Assembly (NCBI GenBank): GCA_029204225.1
Contig: CM055099.1
Span: forward strand, 53,968,675-54,032,674
Direction of reading: 5' to 3'
From: Diphasiastrum complanatum
Taxonomy: Eukaryota; Streptophyta; Lycopodiopsida; Lycopodiales; Lycopodiaceae
DNA: 64,000 nt
Below are positions 23,838-35,988 of this stretch, in pieces. Numbering within the stretch: the first letter of the stretch is position 1; every line of letters starts with the position of its first letter. A model generated the notes under the pieces. The model made no database searches. It was given only the letters and a program-made list of their open reading frames with translations, and had not been told where the DNA came from. A program made the translations under genes and the position numbers.

Positions 23838-23905
23838 TTGGGTGTGTAGTTCAGTCGGTGAGCAACCCTTCCGCCTGTCAAAGAGGGTTAGAACACTAGA
23901 TAGGT
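23838..23905 (+). repeat. tRNA-like sequence, possible SINE head
   Basis: The words gtgtgtagttcagtcggtga and agagggttagaacactag resemble the A box and B box of a tRNA-derived promoter at a tRNA-like spacing. No complete cloverleaf can be drawn with confidence. It is followed by a CT/TA-rich segment with repeated ccctaactcta words (23.95-24.03 kb). This is either a SINE or chance resemblance. Confidence 0.35.
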
Positions 23906-24039
23906 ACCTAACTATGTCAAGTTGCTAGTTTTAGATGCATTCTACTCTTTTCCCTAACTCTACCCCACTTTAACACTACCTCCACTAACTCTAATCCACT
24001 TAACACTACTTTCCCTAACTCTAACCACATGCATTCATC

Positions 24040-24120
24040 TTGATAGAGGGTGAATAGAGAAAGAGAGGGAGAGAGATAGAGGGAGAGATAGGGGGAGAGA
24101 AGAGGGTAGAGATGGAGGTT
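24040..24120. repeat. Purine-rich simple repeat
   Basis: Interrupted gagagagg/agagggagag repeats. Confidence 0.7.
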
Positions 24121-24459
24121 AGCTCAAATGCTCAATGTCATGCTTATGGAGAAACCTTAACTAGCACAAAGTAAAAACAATGGAAACTCAAAACAATAAG
24201 CAAATCACAATAAGAACATAAGCAAGATTGATTAGCAATTGAGGATGCTTGAGCTCTCAAAATAGTAGAGTCTCCTCCTCTCTATTAAGCATAGAAATGG
24301 ATTACAAATGGTGCCTTTTTATCCTTGGGGTGGCCCTTGCCCCTTGCTTCCTATTGGCTACTTGCAAGAGATGGGATTGTAATCCACACCATCCACAAGA
24401 AACACAAATGAATCTATGGTGTAGGAAGAAACACACCCCACCTACCACCATTTGACTTT

Positions 24460-24668
24460 TGACTAATCCCAAAAAATTTAGTAACTTAACTTAAGCTTAA
24501 CTTTGGCCTTCTAATATTATTTGAATTACATGGCCCAAAGTCAAGTTTATTGCTAAAATTATTTATTTACAAGTGCTCATTGGGCCATGGGCTTATACAC
24601 GCAGGATGCCACAACCCTCGCAATTATTATCGGCTAATTTATTTATTTACACTGTCATACCCTCAACA
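24460..24668 (-). repeat. LTR-like piece, inverted relative to 29.03-29.25 kb
   Basis: The minus strand begins tgttgagggtatgacagtg just after a purine-rich ggtcggagg word, as expected for a 3' LTR next to a polypurine tract. The segment at 24573-24622 (gtgctcattgggccatgggc and onward) recurs as its reverse complement at 29085-29131. Weaker similarity continues on the distal side. The outer end is not defined. Confidence 0.5.
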
Positions 24669-24739
24669 AGGCCTCCGACCTGAAGTAGTGCCGGTCCCTC
24701 GGCACTATGGGGCTTAGTATAAGCTTCGTTTAGCGTGTC

Positions 24740-25310
24740 GTTGGTGGATGAGATATCCGGTCACTTCTTACATAAATCCAATCTGGCCATGCTCTTCTTG
24801 TCCTTGGTAAGGTAGAAGGACTTATGGACGCCATCGAGCCAATATTGGTCAATCCAAACTTGAAATCTGGATTGCCAGGGGTCGTCGAAGTGCCGCTCTA
24901 TAGTATACTCGGGCCACTTGTAGTTGGTCTTCGACTTTTTGTGATGCCAGGGCCATGTTTGGGTCAAAACAAATCGATGGGAGAAAGTCGTCCCATTTGG
25001 TGGTGACGCCCATTAAATACTCCAAGTTTCGGGCATATTGTGTGGGCCGCGCGGACTGTGGGGTCTGGACAATTTACAAATTCTTTAGCAAACTGGACTA
25101 GAGCCCGTTTGGCATCTATGTCCATCGTCCATCCGTATTCAGAATGGATCTTTGTCTAGTTCAGGGTTTCAATGGTAATCTTGTCCATTGGGGTGCCGCA
25201 CTTTGCCCATTTGGATCTGTGTGGGTAGGGGACATAGTGGGCATTGACCCGTAGTTGGCATGGACTTGTGAAATATGCCCTAATGGCCGCAAGTTCTCTT
25301 TCAAACAACT
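24740..25310 (-). pseudogene. Unrecognised decayed coding block, probably retroelement
   Basis: The minus strand has coding-like words in more than one frame, such as YPHRSKWAKCGTPMDKITIE, SEYGWTMDIDAKRALVQFAK and DPWQSRFQVWIDQYWLDGVH. It sits directly internal to the LTR-like piece at 24.46-24.67 kb, which suggests an internal retroelement region. I cannot assign a domain. Confidence 0.3.
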
Positions 25311-25334
25311 TCATGCGCCATTATGGTTGAGGAG

Positions 25335-26003
25335 CATGTCAAATTTAAGAGTTTAGGACTCATTTTGATCCACAAATGATCAATAAGAGTGATTGGTAGC
25401 TTGGGATCTTAATCTATATCAAGACTAGCATCCAATTCTAGCTTCTACTTGACAATTTCTAGTGATCCCAACAAGAACAATAAAAAATGATAATCAAATG
25501 GCTTCACACATGTGAAGTACTGTCACTGTATGGCCTACTAACAAAAAAATTAGTTTACTTGAGAAATACAAAGCATTCATTCACAAAGGATTAGCTTAAG
25601 AGAGTGCAAACACAATGATTGCTTGCAAACCAATGTTTCTCAAGATCAGCCTCACAATGGATCCATCATGGATCAAGTACACAATCATGATAATCTCTCT
25701 CTAGGCTGCTTCCAGCACGTGTGGGATATCTCATTGTACTCATCCATATCCACTTTGGATAAGATCTATCTAATTTGCCACATCATCCATTGGTGGTTTG
25801 TGTTGACCTTCTAGATTCCTACAATCTAGGAGATAACTCCTACAAATTAGGAAATTCCATATTTGACTCAAACAAAATCTAAGTACAATGGATCTGGATA
25901 TTACAAGTGTTATTTCACACGTATGGATAGGTCGTCACACATGTAGATCCACAAAGATACCAAACAATTGCCTAAACCATGTGAAAATTGCTAAAATCTA
26001 ACA
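25335..26003 (-). repeat. Candidate 3' LTR of a decayed copia element
   Basis: The minus strand starts tgttagattttagcaattt next to a purine-rich aattgaggag word at the end of the RNase H frame, and may end ...aaatttgaca at 25335. That gives a TG...CA unit of about 669 bases with weakly matching ends. It contains the palindrome-like word cttcacacatgtgaag (25502-25517), also found in other LTRs of the window. The second LTR is not found. Confidence 0.5.
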
Positions 26004-26612
26004 CTCCTCAATTTTCACATGATACATCCATGGGACATCTATCTACAACTCCTAAGGCTGATCTTAACTTGATAAATGAAGCCTTTGGCAAGGCTTTAAT
26101 GAGTAGATCAACAAGGCAATCTGAAGAAGATACATGATGAAGCTTGATCTCCTTTGTTTGAACCTTTTCCCTCACAAAGTGTTGAGCAATCTCTATGTGC
26201 TTGCTCCTTGCATGGAATGTGGGATTGGTTGCTAATGCTTGGCTTGATTGGTTGTCACAATATATGGTTGGCTGCTCCTCGGCCTCCATGACTTGCAACT
26301 CCACCAAAAGCCTCTTCAACCACAAGATCTCCTTTGTTGTTGATGTTAATTCCTTGTATTCTGACTCGGTTGAAGATAGAAAAATTGCGTCCTGCTTTTT
26401 GGAAAGCCAAGACACTATGACATTGCAAATAAAGGTAACAAAAGCACTTATGGACCTCCTATCCACCTTATCACCTGCAAAATCAACACCCGAATATGCC
26501 CTCAAAGCAAGGTTAGATCCATGATACAAAATGCCAAAGTTCTTGGTGGCCAAGATGTACCTCAATACCCCTTTTGCATTTTTCCAATGACAAACCAATG
26601 GATTTTGCATAG
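26004..26612 (-). pseudogene. Ty1/copia RNase H fragment
   Basis: A 200-codon open frame reads through the copia RNase H: GVDFAGDKVDRRSISAFVTF, LSSTESEYKELTSTTKEILW, YCDNQSSQALATNPTFHARS, KHIEIAQHFVREKV. It ends at the normal polyprotein C-terminus next to the candidate LTR. It is cut at the 5' side at 26.61 kb, where a plus-strand copia RT begins. The region is still open but has no RT, integrase or gag, so it is only a fragment. Confidence 0.92.
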
Positions 26613-26614
26613 AT

Positions 26615-27215
26615 TGGCTTAGCTTACCTAAAGAGTTAGACGAAGAGGTCTACATGGATCAACCCCCAATATATGTCTCAAATTCACTTCCTAATTATGC
26701 ATGCAGAATGCATAGGAGTATCTATGGTCTGAAGCAGTCAGCTCGACAATGGTACAAAAAGAAAGATCAAGCCCTAAAATCCTTGGGACTCAAGCCATTG
26801 AAGGCTGATTCCAATCTGTATGTAAGAATTTTAGATGGGAAGATTATCATTGTGGCTGTGTATGTGGACGACACTCTGATACTCTGAAAGAGTGAGAAGC
26901 TGATTGCTGAAGTGAAGAATGACATCTCGAAATATTTTGAGATTGTGGATCTGGGAGAAGCCAGGTGTTACCTTGGCTTGCAGATTGTTAGGGACTATGA
27001 GAGAGGTAAATTGTACCTTCATCAGTCCAGATACACCCAGAAAATCCTAGAGGATTTTGGAATGCTAAATTGCAAAGGAGCGCATACTCCAATGCTTGCA
27101 AGAACGATGCTGACGAACGATAATTGTTCGAGGACTAAAGAAGAGAGATAATTGATTCAACTCACACCTTACAAGAAACTGATAGGTTCGCTGATGATAA
27201 ACCATTGTAAAAAGG
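26615..27215 (+). pseudogene. Ty1/copia RT fragment
   Basis: Plus-strand RT shows the words EVYMDQPPIYV, MHRSIYGLKQSARQWYKKKD and the catalytic AVYVDDTLIL, then VDLGEARCYLGLQIVRDYER and SRYTQKILEDFGML. A stop interrupts it just after the YVDD box. It joins the oppositely oriented RNase H fragment head to head at about 26.61 kb and ends before the GA tract. Confidence 0.92.
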
Positions 27216-27313
27216 CCATGTTTCACTCCGTCATTCAACTTATGACATATCATAGAAGCTAGATTGAATGTGAACAGACCAAATATTGTGCTAGATGTAA
27301 TTGTGTACCATTC

Positions 27314-29030
<1,717 letters not shown>

Positions 29031-29032
29031 TT

Positions 29033-29250
29033 GTTGGCCAAGCCTTACCAAGTGGGCCCCGCCACAATACAGTACAACAATAAGTGCGAGGCACTGGCAT
29101 CCTACGTGTATAAGCCCAGCCCAATGAGCACACTAATTGAATAGTTTAAGTTGTTTCCTAGTGAGTTGGGCCCTAGTTGCAAATAAAATAAGTTAAAGGC
29201 CAGAGTCTAAGTTACAAGGTTGAGTCAAAGTAAAAAATAAAGCAATACTA
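29033..29250 (+). repeat. LTR-like piece, inverted partner of 24.46-24.67 kb
   Basis: It contains tgcgaggcactggcatccta and cgtgtataagcccagcccaa, the near reverse complement of 24573-24622. It starts near tgttggccaagcc. It is fused directly to copia coding sequence (HHRLGHLNYES), without a primer-binding site, gag or protease, so it is a rearranged piece. Confidence 0.5.
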
Positions 29251-29254
29251 TGGC

Positions 29255-30560
29255 ATCATCGCTTAGGACACTTGAATTATGAATCTATTTTGAACATGTC
29301 CAGACAATACATGGTTCTTGATCTCGACTATCATTTTGGTAAAGTCGATCTCCCTGTTTGTCATAGCTGCATCTTTGGAAAGCAGACTAGTATTCCTTCT
29401 AGATCGAGTCATAGGCATGCAAAAAAAGGTGGATTAGATGTTGTTCATACAGATATATGTGGACCTATGCAAACTCCTTCATTACTAGATGCAAAGTATT
29501 TCATTACCTATATTGACGAATTCTCGAGAAGAACAACTATGTATTTCATTAAACAGTAAATCAAAGGCTTTCATCAAATTCAGACAATTCAAAGAGCATG
29601 CTGAGAATCAAACTGGCAAACGAATCAAAGCACTGAGGTCAGATAACGAAGGAGAGTACATCTCCAACGAATCAAAGCACTGAGGTCAGATAACAAGGGA
29701 GAGTACCTCGTGATCTCAGGAAGAAGCTCGACTTTCAGAGTATCAAATGTATTTTCATCAACTACACTACTTCAGATCAAGCCTATAAGTTGTTCGATCC
29801 CATCGAGTCGAAGATATTCACTAGCCGAGATGTCATCTTCATTGAAGATCAGTTTCAAGACCTCAAAGGAAAAGGCAGTGCCCATGTAGCCGACCTGTCA
29901 GATTCTCCTGACATATTGAGCTATCCAGTTCCTTAGTCGACTATTCTCATTGAAGGTCCAAGCTCATCTACTCTCGATGAACAACATATCAACGGCGAAT
30001 CAGAAGATGATGATGTTGCAGTTCAACAACTACAATATGATGGAAATGATCAACTTCCTATATTACCCAGAAGAACTTCAAGAGCAAGCAGACCACCTAA
30101 CCGGTATATCGACGAGTCTATAGCCTATCTTGTTCACGAGTCGACGAGTATCCAAGAGGCACTCAGTCAGCCTGATTCAAATCTCTAGAGAGAAGCTATG
30201 GATAAAGAATATTCATCTCTTATCAAGAACCAAACATGGACAATTGTTAAATTACCTGCTAGTAGAAACGTAGTTGATTACAAATGGATTTTCAAAGTCA
30301 AGTACAATGTAGATGGAAGCATCCTCACAAGAGAAAGACATGACTTGTTGCTAGAGGATTTTCTCAAGTATACAATGTTGTTTACACAGAGACCTTCAGT
30401 CCAGTAGCCAAGCATTCTTCTATTCGACTTTTGCTATCATTTGCTGCTGTAGCAAATTTGGAAATACATCAAATGGATGTACATATAGCATATCTCAATG
30501 GAGTTATTGAAGAAGACATCTACATGGTGCAACTTGAAGGTTATATTTTCAACTTTTTTG
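29255..30560 (+). pseudogene. Decayed Ty1/copia (integrase to early RT)
   Basis: The GAG-pre-integrase and integrase show RLGHLNYES, CHSCIFGKQTSIPSRSSHRH and VVHTDICGPMQTP (first catalytic Asp), then IKALRSDNEGEYISNE. The phrase aatcaaagcactgaggtcagataac is locally repeated at 29.62 and 29.67 kb. The chromo-like region (KIFTSRDVIFIEDQFQDL), the linker and early RT follow (WTIVKLPASRNVVDYKWIFK, then EIHQMDVHIAYLNGVIEEDI). Stops and frame changes are common. The copia match ends near 30.545 kb (QLEGY). Confidence 0.92.
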
Positions 30561-30780
30561 ATCTTCCTAGTCTTTTGGAGAGCGAAGAGTTTTGTGTTGT
30601 TTCACGTCATTTGACCTTCTCTTGTTGTTCGTGTTGTACGTGAACATTTCGTCTTCGAGGTCTTCGAGACTTCCGAGATATTCATCAGGTTGGGAGTCGA
30701 GAGCTAGCAGAGCCTTGGTAATAGAAACACTTAGTTTCTTCAAAATTGATTCTAGTTTCCTGTCTCTGTCCTCCGTGCAT
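30561..30780 (-). other. Remnant of the site hit by the intact copia element
   Basis: The minus strand gives a coding-like run (DRKLESILKKLSVSITKALL, then LDSQPDEYLGSLEDLEDEMF) that ends where the copia element is inserted. It reads like a coiled-coil gag segment, but I cannot name it. Confidence 0.3.
30776..30780. repeat. Target-site duplication, left copy (TGCAT)
   Basis: The five bases tgcat directly precede the left LTR and are repeated directly after the right LTR at 36642-36646. Confidence 0.95.
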
Positions 30781-31433
30781 TGTGAAAAACTCAGATCCAA
30801 AAGATGCTAAAGTTTCATAAAGATCTTGGCCATGGAAGTTATGCACATCTAGATTGAAAAAATGATAGAAATTGTGATGTTAAGCATACTAAACATCAAC
30901 TAAACATCAAGATCTGATCATAAGCTTCCACAAACAGAAACTTGCTGTCCCTGTCCGTACTTCAGAGCCTACAACCTGCATTTCACATGTGTGAAGCCAT
31001 AGCAACAAAGAAATCACAATTCTAGTGGCTAGAATGCAAGATATGAACAAAAAAGTGAGAGAGAAGAAGATGGATCTTCAAAGAGCATAACATTCATTCA
31101 ATAGAATGAAAATGAGATGTGTACATACTCGTGGAGATGGCTATTTATAGCAGCCATAGTGCCTCTTGGCCACTTGTCTTATGATAGGCTAAAATTGGGG
31201 TCCAATAGGATTCACCCATATACCTAGAAATTTGGTCAAATAGGAATGCACCAAATTATGAGCCAATAGAAGAGCTCCACACTCGACCTCCTCTAATTAA
31301 TGTGACCTCAAAAGTAGTGTACACATACTTTGGGCCTCTACATACATGTATGAACCTATCTCTAACTTTTATTTGGCCATAGGCCTACAAAATCTCAAGT
31401 TAGGAAAATACTACTAGTTGACAATTTTTCACA
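30781..31433 (-). repeat. 3' LTR of the intact copia element
   Basis: The LTR has TG...CA ends within a 9-base perfect inverted repeat (tgtgaaaaa/tttttcaca). On the minus strand the polypurine tract abuts it at 31434. It contains ttcacatgtgtgaa at 30982-30995. The gag-pol stop codon lies inside its first five bases. Confidence 0.96.
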
Positions 31434-34400
31434 CTCCCTCTTCAACTAGTTTTAGCATAGATTTAGAAAGTACACCAAGACTTGTTCTATGCTTGAAAAA
31501 TAAGTCCTTTCCCAATGCTTTGGTAAAGATATCAGCCACACATTCCTTTGATGGGACATGTTCAAGCTTGATCTCTTTTGCCAACACTTGTTCTCTCACA
31601 AAATGGTAAGCCACCTCGATATGTTTGCTCCTTGCATGGAAAACCGGATTGCTTGCTAGACTTTGGGCTGAAAGGTTGTCACAAAAGATGATTGGACTCT
31701 CTGAAAAATCCAGCAAATGAAGCTCCATAATCATCCTCTTGATCCACACCATCTCCTTTGTGCATGATGTCAAAGCTTTGTACTCGGCCTCACTAGAAGA
31801 AAGTGATATAGTTGCTTGTTTCTTCGACATCCATGAGATAGCTCCATCACCTATGAAAATAGCATGTGCATTTATGGATTTTCTATCCATAAGGTCTCCT
31901 GCAAAATCTGAATCTGAAAAACCAAATAAGTTAGGTGATGATCCTCTATAAACAATGCCAAAATCTTTTGTTCCCGAGATGTATCTCAAGATCCTCTTTC
32001 CTAGTTTCCAATGTTCTATGCTAGGATCTTGCATGAATTGGCTTAATCTACCAACACAATAAGATAAATCAGGTCTTGTGATGGTTAGATATATAAGAGA
32101 ACCTATTAGCTTCCTATAGAGAGTAATGTCCTCGAAGGATCTTTCATTACCTCTTATAGTTAGCTTTACATGTGATTCCATAGGTGTATCAATAGGATTT
32201 GCATCTACCATATGAAATCTATTGAGAATAGAAATAGCATACTTCTCTTGTGAAATAAAAGTGATTTGAGAAGTTCTAATTACTTCTATTCCTAAGATAT
32301 AGCTCAAAAGACCAAGATCATGCACTTCAAATTCCTTTTTTAGTGCTTTCTTGATATCTTCTATATCTTCCTTGTTCCCTCCACTTAAAATAATGTCATC
32401 CACATAAATTAGAAGGATTGTAACATCATTAGCACTAATTCTAAAGTAAAGTGAATGATCATACTCACTCATAGTGAAGTTTTGAGAAAGTAGAAAAGAG
32501 TTAAGCCTAGCATACCAACTCCTTGGTGCTTGCTTAAGACCATACAAACTTTTTTGTAGAAAACACACATGATTAGGCTTGCTATGAGAAACATAGCTCT
32601 CGGGTTGCTCCATGTAGACTTCCTCTTCAAGATCACCATTCAAGAAAGCATTAGAAATGTCTAATTGCCAAAGATCCCATCCATAAAGAGTTGCAAGGGA
32701 AATGATTACTCTTATGCTCACCATCTTTGCCACGGGTGCAAAGGTTTCCTCATAGTCAATGCCATGCTCTTGAGCATAACCTTTAGCCACCAACCTTGCC
32801 TTCAACTTGTTGATAGATCCATCTTGATTTGTCTTTACCTTGAAGATCCATTTGCATCCAATTGCACTTTTGCCCTTTGGAAGCTCCACCAATCTCCATG
32901 TGTTGTTCTTCATAAGTGCTTCAAACTCAAGATCCATTGCTTGGATCCATTCCTCTTTTTGCCTTGCTTCATCTACACATGAAGGTACATCAAAAGAAGT
33001 TAGGAAAGCATAGTTGGATCCATCCACCACTTGCTTACCTTTGCCATCATAAGTGAGCCTTGAGGGTTTCACTTTATGCCTTGGAGTTCTCCTTGGAATT
33101 TGACTTGAAGAGGCTTCTTCAACATCCACATCCAATGTGTCATCAACTCCATTGTCATCAAGCACATTAGTTGCAACAACACCATCATCACTTGAAACAA
33201 CTTTTGGAATGTTACTTTCATCAAAAATGACATCCCTACTTGTGAACACTTTCTTGATTGAAGGAACATAAATCCTATATGCTTTGCTTACTTCACTATA
33301 ACCAACAAAAATGCCCTTTCTTGAAGATGGATCCTCCTTAGTTCTATCATCAAGAGTAATGTTGAAGTAGCAAATGCATCCAAAAGTTCTTAGAAACTTG
33401 ACATTAGGCTTCATACCAAACAAAGCTTCAAAAGGGGTTTTTCCTTCCAATACAACACTTGGCCATCTATTGCATAGGAAATTTGCACACAACAAAGCAT
33501 CACTCCAAAAAGGTTTAGGAAGATTAGCATTCAATCTCATTGCCTTTGCACTCTCACACAAGGTTCTATTCTTCCTCTCGGCCACTCCATTTTGTTGTGG
33601 TGTTCTTGGACATGTGTACTCCCTCTTGATCCCATGCTCATCGCAAAAGGCTTTGAATTTGTTAGAAATGTATTCACCACCATTGTCGCTCCTCAAGCAT
33701 TTGATTTTGGTTGTAAATTGAGTCTCAATAGCAACTTTGAACTTGACAAACACATCAAACACCTCATCCTTGCTCTTTAGTAGATAAACCCAACAAAATC
33801 TACTAAAATCATCAATGAAAGTTACATACATCTTAGCACCTCCATTGCTAATTGTAGTAACACCATGAATATCCGAATGCAAGAGAGAAAAAGGCATCTT
33901 AGATCTAGATATAGATCTAGTATATGGCAATCTATGTGATTTAGACAAAGCACATTCTTCACAAACATGATTCAAGCAAGTAAGAGACTTGGGAAGTCCC
34001 CTTACTACCTCCTTTTTGGCTATTACCTCCAAGGCCTTGTAGTTGAGATGTCCCATCCTTTTATGCCATACCTCTTGAATTGACATTTGTTCATTTGCCA
34101 TGCATCCAACTTGGTTAGCAACAACACATGCATCAAGCTTGAACAATTTCCCTTGCCTTTTCCCTTTTGCAATGATACTACACCCCTTTTTGATCAAGCA
34201 AGCATCACCATCAAACTCAACTTTGAATCCTTTGTCAAGCATTTGGCTTACACTAAGTAAGTTCTTGGTAATGGATGGAATGAGCAAAACATCTTTCAAT
34301 TCTATATTCCTATTTGTAGAAAGTGAAATAGGAATTGTGCCAATCCCCTTGATTGTACACTCACCATCATTTGCGGTATAGATTACCTTCCTATCACCAT

Positions 34401-35379
34401 CAAATGCCATTAAAGATGAAAAATACTCTTTATGATATGTCATATGAGAAGTGGCTCCACTATCAATCCACCAAGGATCAATGTCTCCATGATTAGCCAA
34501 CAAGCAAGATGACATAACAAAAGCATCATTTGAAAGAAGCTCATCCCCACCCTCATCAATAGTTAGATTGGTTTGCTTTTCCCCTTGATCCCTCTTTTTC
34601 TTGAAACAATCACTAGCAAAATGCCCTTTGACTCCACAATAGAAACATTTTAGCTTAGATCTATCCTTCTTTTTGCCAAAAGTAGAGTGCTCACCTTGGT
34701 CTTGCCCTTTAGACCAATTGCTTTTACCTTTGCCCTTGAACTTGCCTTTAGAGAACATTGCCTCCTCTTCTCCTCCTTGAGATGTAGAAGATGCTCCCAC
34801 TCTTGCTTGCAACCTGAATTCTTCAGCCAACAAGACCTCTTGCAAGTCTCCAACACTTGGTAAACATTTTTGGATAGCATAACTTTGAACAAGATTAGCA
34901 TGATCATCCAACAAGCCATTGAGAATCACTTGAACAAGCTCCTCATTATTTATGCCATCATTAATGCATGCTAACTCATCATTCAATGCTTTAACTCTCA
35001 AAACAAAAGCATGTCCACTCTCACTCTTCTTTTGCATACAAGAAAAGATTTGCCTTCTTAAAGTCAACACTCTAGAAGTAGACTTGGATTCATAAACCTT
35101 CTTCAAGGCTTCCCAAGCTTCACTAGATGATGTGCACTTACCAACCTCTTTGATAAGCTCATTTGTCACATTCATCTTGATCATGTGAAGGGCTTTCTTT
35201 GCCCTCTTGTCATACCTCAATTGTTCTTGAGGTGCCAAAGGTCTCTCCTCCACACCTACAACAATATCCATCAACTCATTCATCTCAAGCAAAGACTCCA
35301 TCCTTACTTTCCAAGTAGAATAGTTGAGGGAGGTAAGCCTATCATTGCTTTCCAACATGTAGCCTCCATTTGTAGCCAT
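31429..35379 (-). CDS. Copia gag-pol polyprotein, intact
   Basis: A single open frame of 1316 residues starts at an ATG (MATNGGYMLESNDRL). The gag domain is about residues 1-230, with a CCHC knuckle (CFYCGVKGHFASDC) near 245-258. Protease has WWIDSGATSH at about 303-312. Integrase has an HHCC zinc region (HKRMGHLNYKALEVI...CEECALSKSH), then catalytic Asp in LHSDIHG (~503), Asp in SDNGGEY (~565) and Glu in NGVAERKNR (~600). Reverse transcriptase has IYVDDIILSGG at about 990. RNase H has DSDFAGDLMDRKS (~1160), SSSEAEY and ARSKHIEVAYHFV, ending at LVEEGV. The length and order (integrase before RT) are typical of Ty1/copia. All catalytic residues I looked for are present. No frameshift separates gag from pol, so their ratio must be set some other way, for example by splicing or processing. 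Confidence 0.97.
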   Translation of the reverse strand: MATNGGYMLESNDRLTSLNYSTWKVRMESLLEMNELMDIVVGVEERPLAPQEQLRYDKRAKKALHMIKMNVTNELIKEVGKCTSSSEAWEALKKVYESKSTSRVLTLRRQIFSCMQKKSESGHAFVLRVKALNDELACINDGINNEELVQVILNGLLDDHANLVQSYAIQKCLPSVGDLQEVLLAEEFRLQARVGASSTSQGGEEEAMFSKGKFKGKGKSNWSKGQDQGEHSTFGKKKDRSKLKCFYCGVKGHFASDCFKKKRDQGEKQTNLTIDEGGDELLSNDAFVMSSCLLANHGDIDPWWIDSGATSHMTYHKEYFSSLMAFDGDRKVIYTANDGECTIKGIGTIPISLSTNRNIELKDVLLIPSITKNLLSVSQMLDKGFKVEFDGDACLIKKGCSIIAKGKRQGKLFKLDACVVANQVGCMANEQMSIQEVWHKRMGHLNYKALEVIAKKEVVRGLPKSLTCLNHVCEECALSKSHRLPYTRSISRSKMPFSLLHSDIHGVTTISNGGAKMYVTFIDDFSRFCWVYLLKSKDEVFDVFVKFKVAIETQFTTKIKCLRSDNGGEYISNKFKAFCDEHGIKREYTCPRTPQQNGVAERKNRTLCESAKAMRLNANLPKPFWSDALLCANFLCNRWPSVVLEGKTPFEALFGMKPNVKFLRTFGCICYFNITLDDRTKEDPSSRKGIFVGYSEVSKAYRIYVPSIKKVFTSRDVIFDESNIPKVVSSDDGVVATNVLDDNGVDDTLDVDVEEASSSQIPRRTPRHKVKPSRLTYDGKGKQVVDGSNYAFLTSFDVPSCVDEARQKEEWIQAMDLEFEALMKNNTWRLVELPKGKSAIGCKWIFKVKTNQDGSINKLKARLVAKGYAQEHGIDYEETFAPVAKMVSIRVIISLATLYGWDLWQLDISNAFLNGDLEEEVYMEQPESYVSHSKPNHVCFLQKSLYGLKQAPRSWYARLNSFLLSQNFTMSEYDHSLYFRISANDVTILLIYVDDIILSGGNKEDIEDIKKALKKEFEVHDLGLLSYILGIEVIRTSQITFISQEKYAISILNRFHMVDANPIDTPMESHVKLTIRGNERSFEDITLYRKLIGSLIYLTITRPDLSYCVGRLSQFMQDPSIEHWKLGKRILRYISGTKDFGIVYRGSSPNLFGFSDSDFAGDLMDRKSINAHAIFIGDGAISWMSKKQATISLSSSEAEYKALTSCTKEMVWIKRMIMELHLLDFSESPIIFCDNLSAQSLASNPVFHARSKHIEVAYHFVREQVLAKEIKLEHVPSKECVADIFTKALGKDLFFKHRTSLGVLSKSMLKLVEEGV
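31434..31443 (-). promoter_or_regulatory. Polypurine tract of the intact copia element
   Basis: The minus strand reads gaagagggag immediately before the 3' LTR. It primes plus-strand DNA synthesis. It is also coding, forming the EEG of the final LVEEGV. Confidence 0.9.
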
Positions 35380-35976
35380 GTTGCAATGATTGATCTCTGA
35401 TCTTTGACCTGTTCCAATGCACTAAGCACTCTCTTGAATCAACAAATGAAACACAAGAAGAAATCACAAAGATTTGGAACCTAAAACCTTACTTTTTCTC
35501 TCTTTTCCTCACTTTTTCCTCAATTTTAGCCACTAGTTTTATGATTTCTTGATCAAACCAAGACCAAACCTCAATATACTTGCTTTTCCCTCACTCCTAA
35601 GATTGAAATACACTCTTGAATCATTCAGCAAACTGAAAATCAGAGGGTTACATCAATTTTGAAGTTTTTGACATGAAGAAGCAAGAAATTGAATCAAAAA
35701 ACTATATGCTAGAATGGAAAACTAATAGGATCTTGTTGGATCTTGCATCTCCCTCTTTCCAAAACAAATTTTGTCTCCTTATTCTGATAAGTACAGAGGG
35801 AATTCGCCCTACTTCAATTGAAATGCATACAAATGATGTTTTGATCACAAAGATCCAATTTCTACACATAAATCAACAAGATTTTTAGCTAGAAACTTGA
35901 TTGGAATGCTACAAAAGCAAACTCGCCCACAAATCTCTTCTAAATCTGGCAAAACCTGCACATTTGGCCGCCTAAT
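35380..35976 (-). other. Untranslated leader of the copia element
   Basis: About 600 bases lie between the primer-binding site and the gag ATG, with no gene on the sense strand. In this element class the region usually holds packaging and dimerisation signals. None can be defined from sequence alone. Confidence 0.6.
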
Positions 35977-35988
35977 GCTCTGATACCA
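35977..35988 (-). promoter_or_regulatory. Primer-binding site, initiator-Met tRNA type
   Basis: The minus strand reads tggtatcagagc directly after the 5' LTR. This is the standard complement to the 3' end of plant initiator-Met tRNA and primes reverse transcription. Confidence 0.95.
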
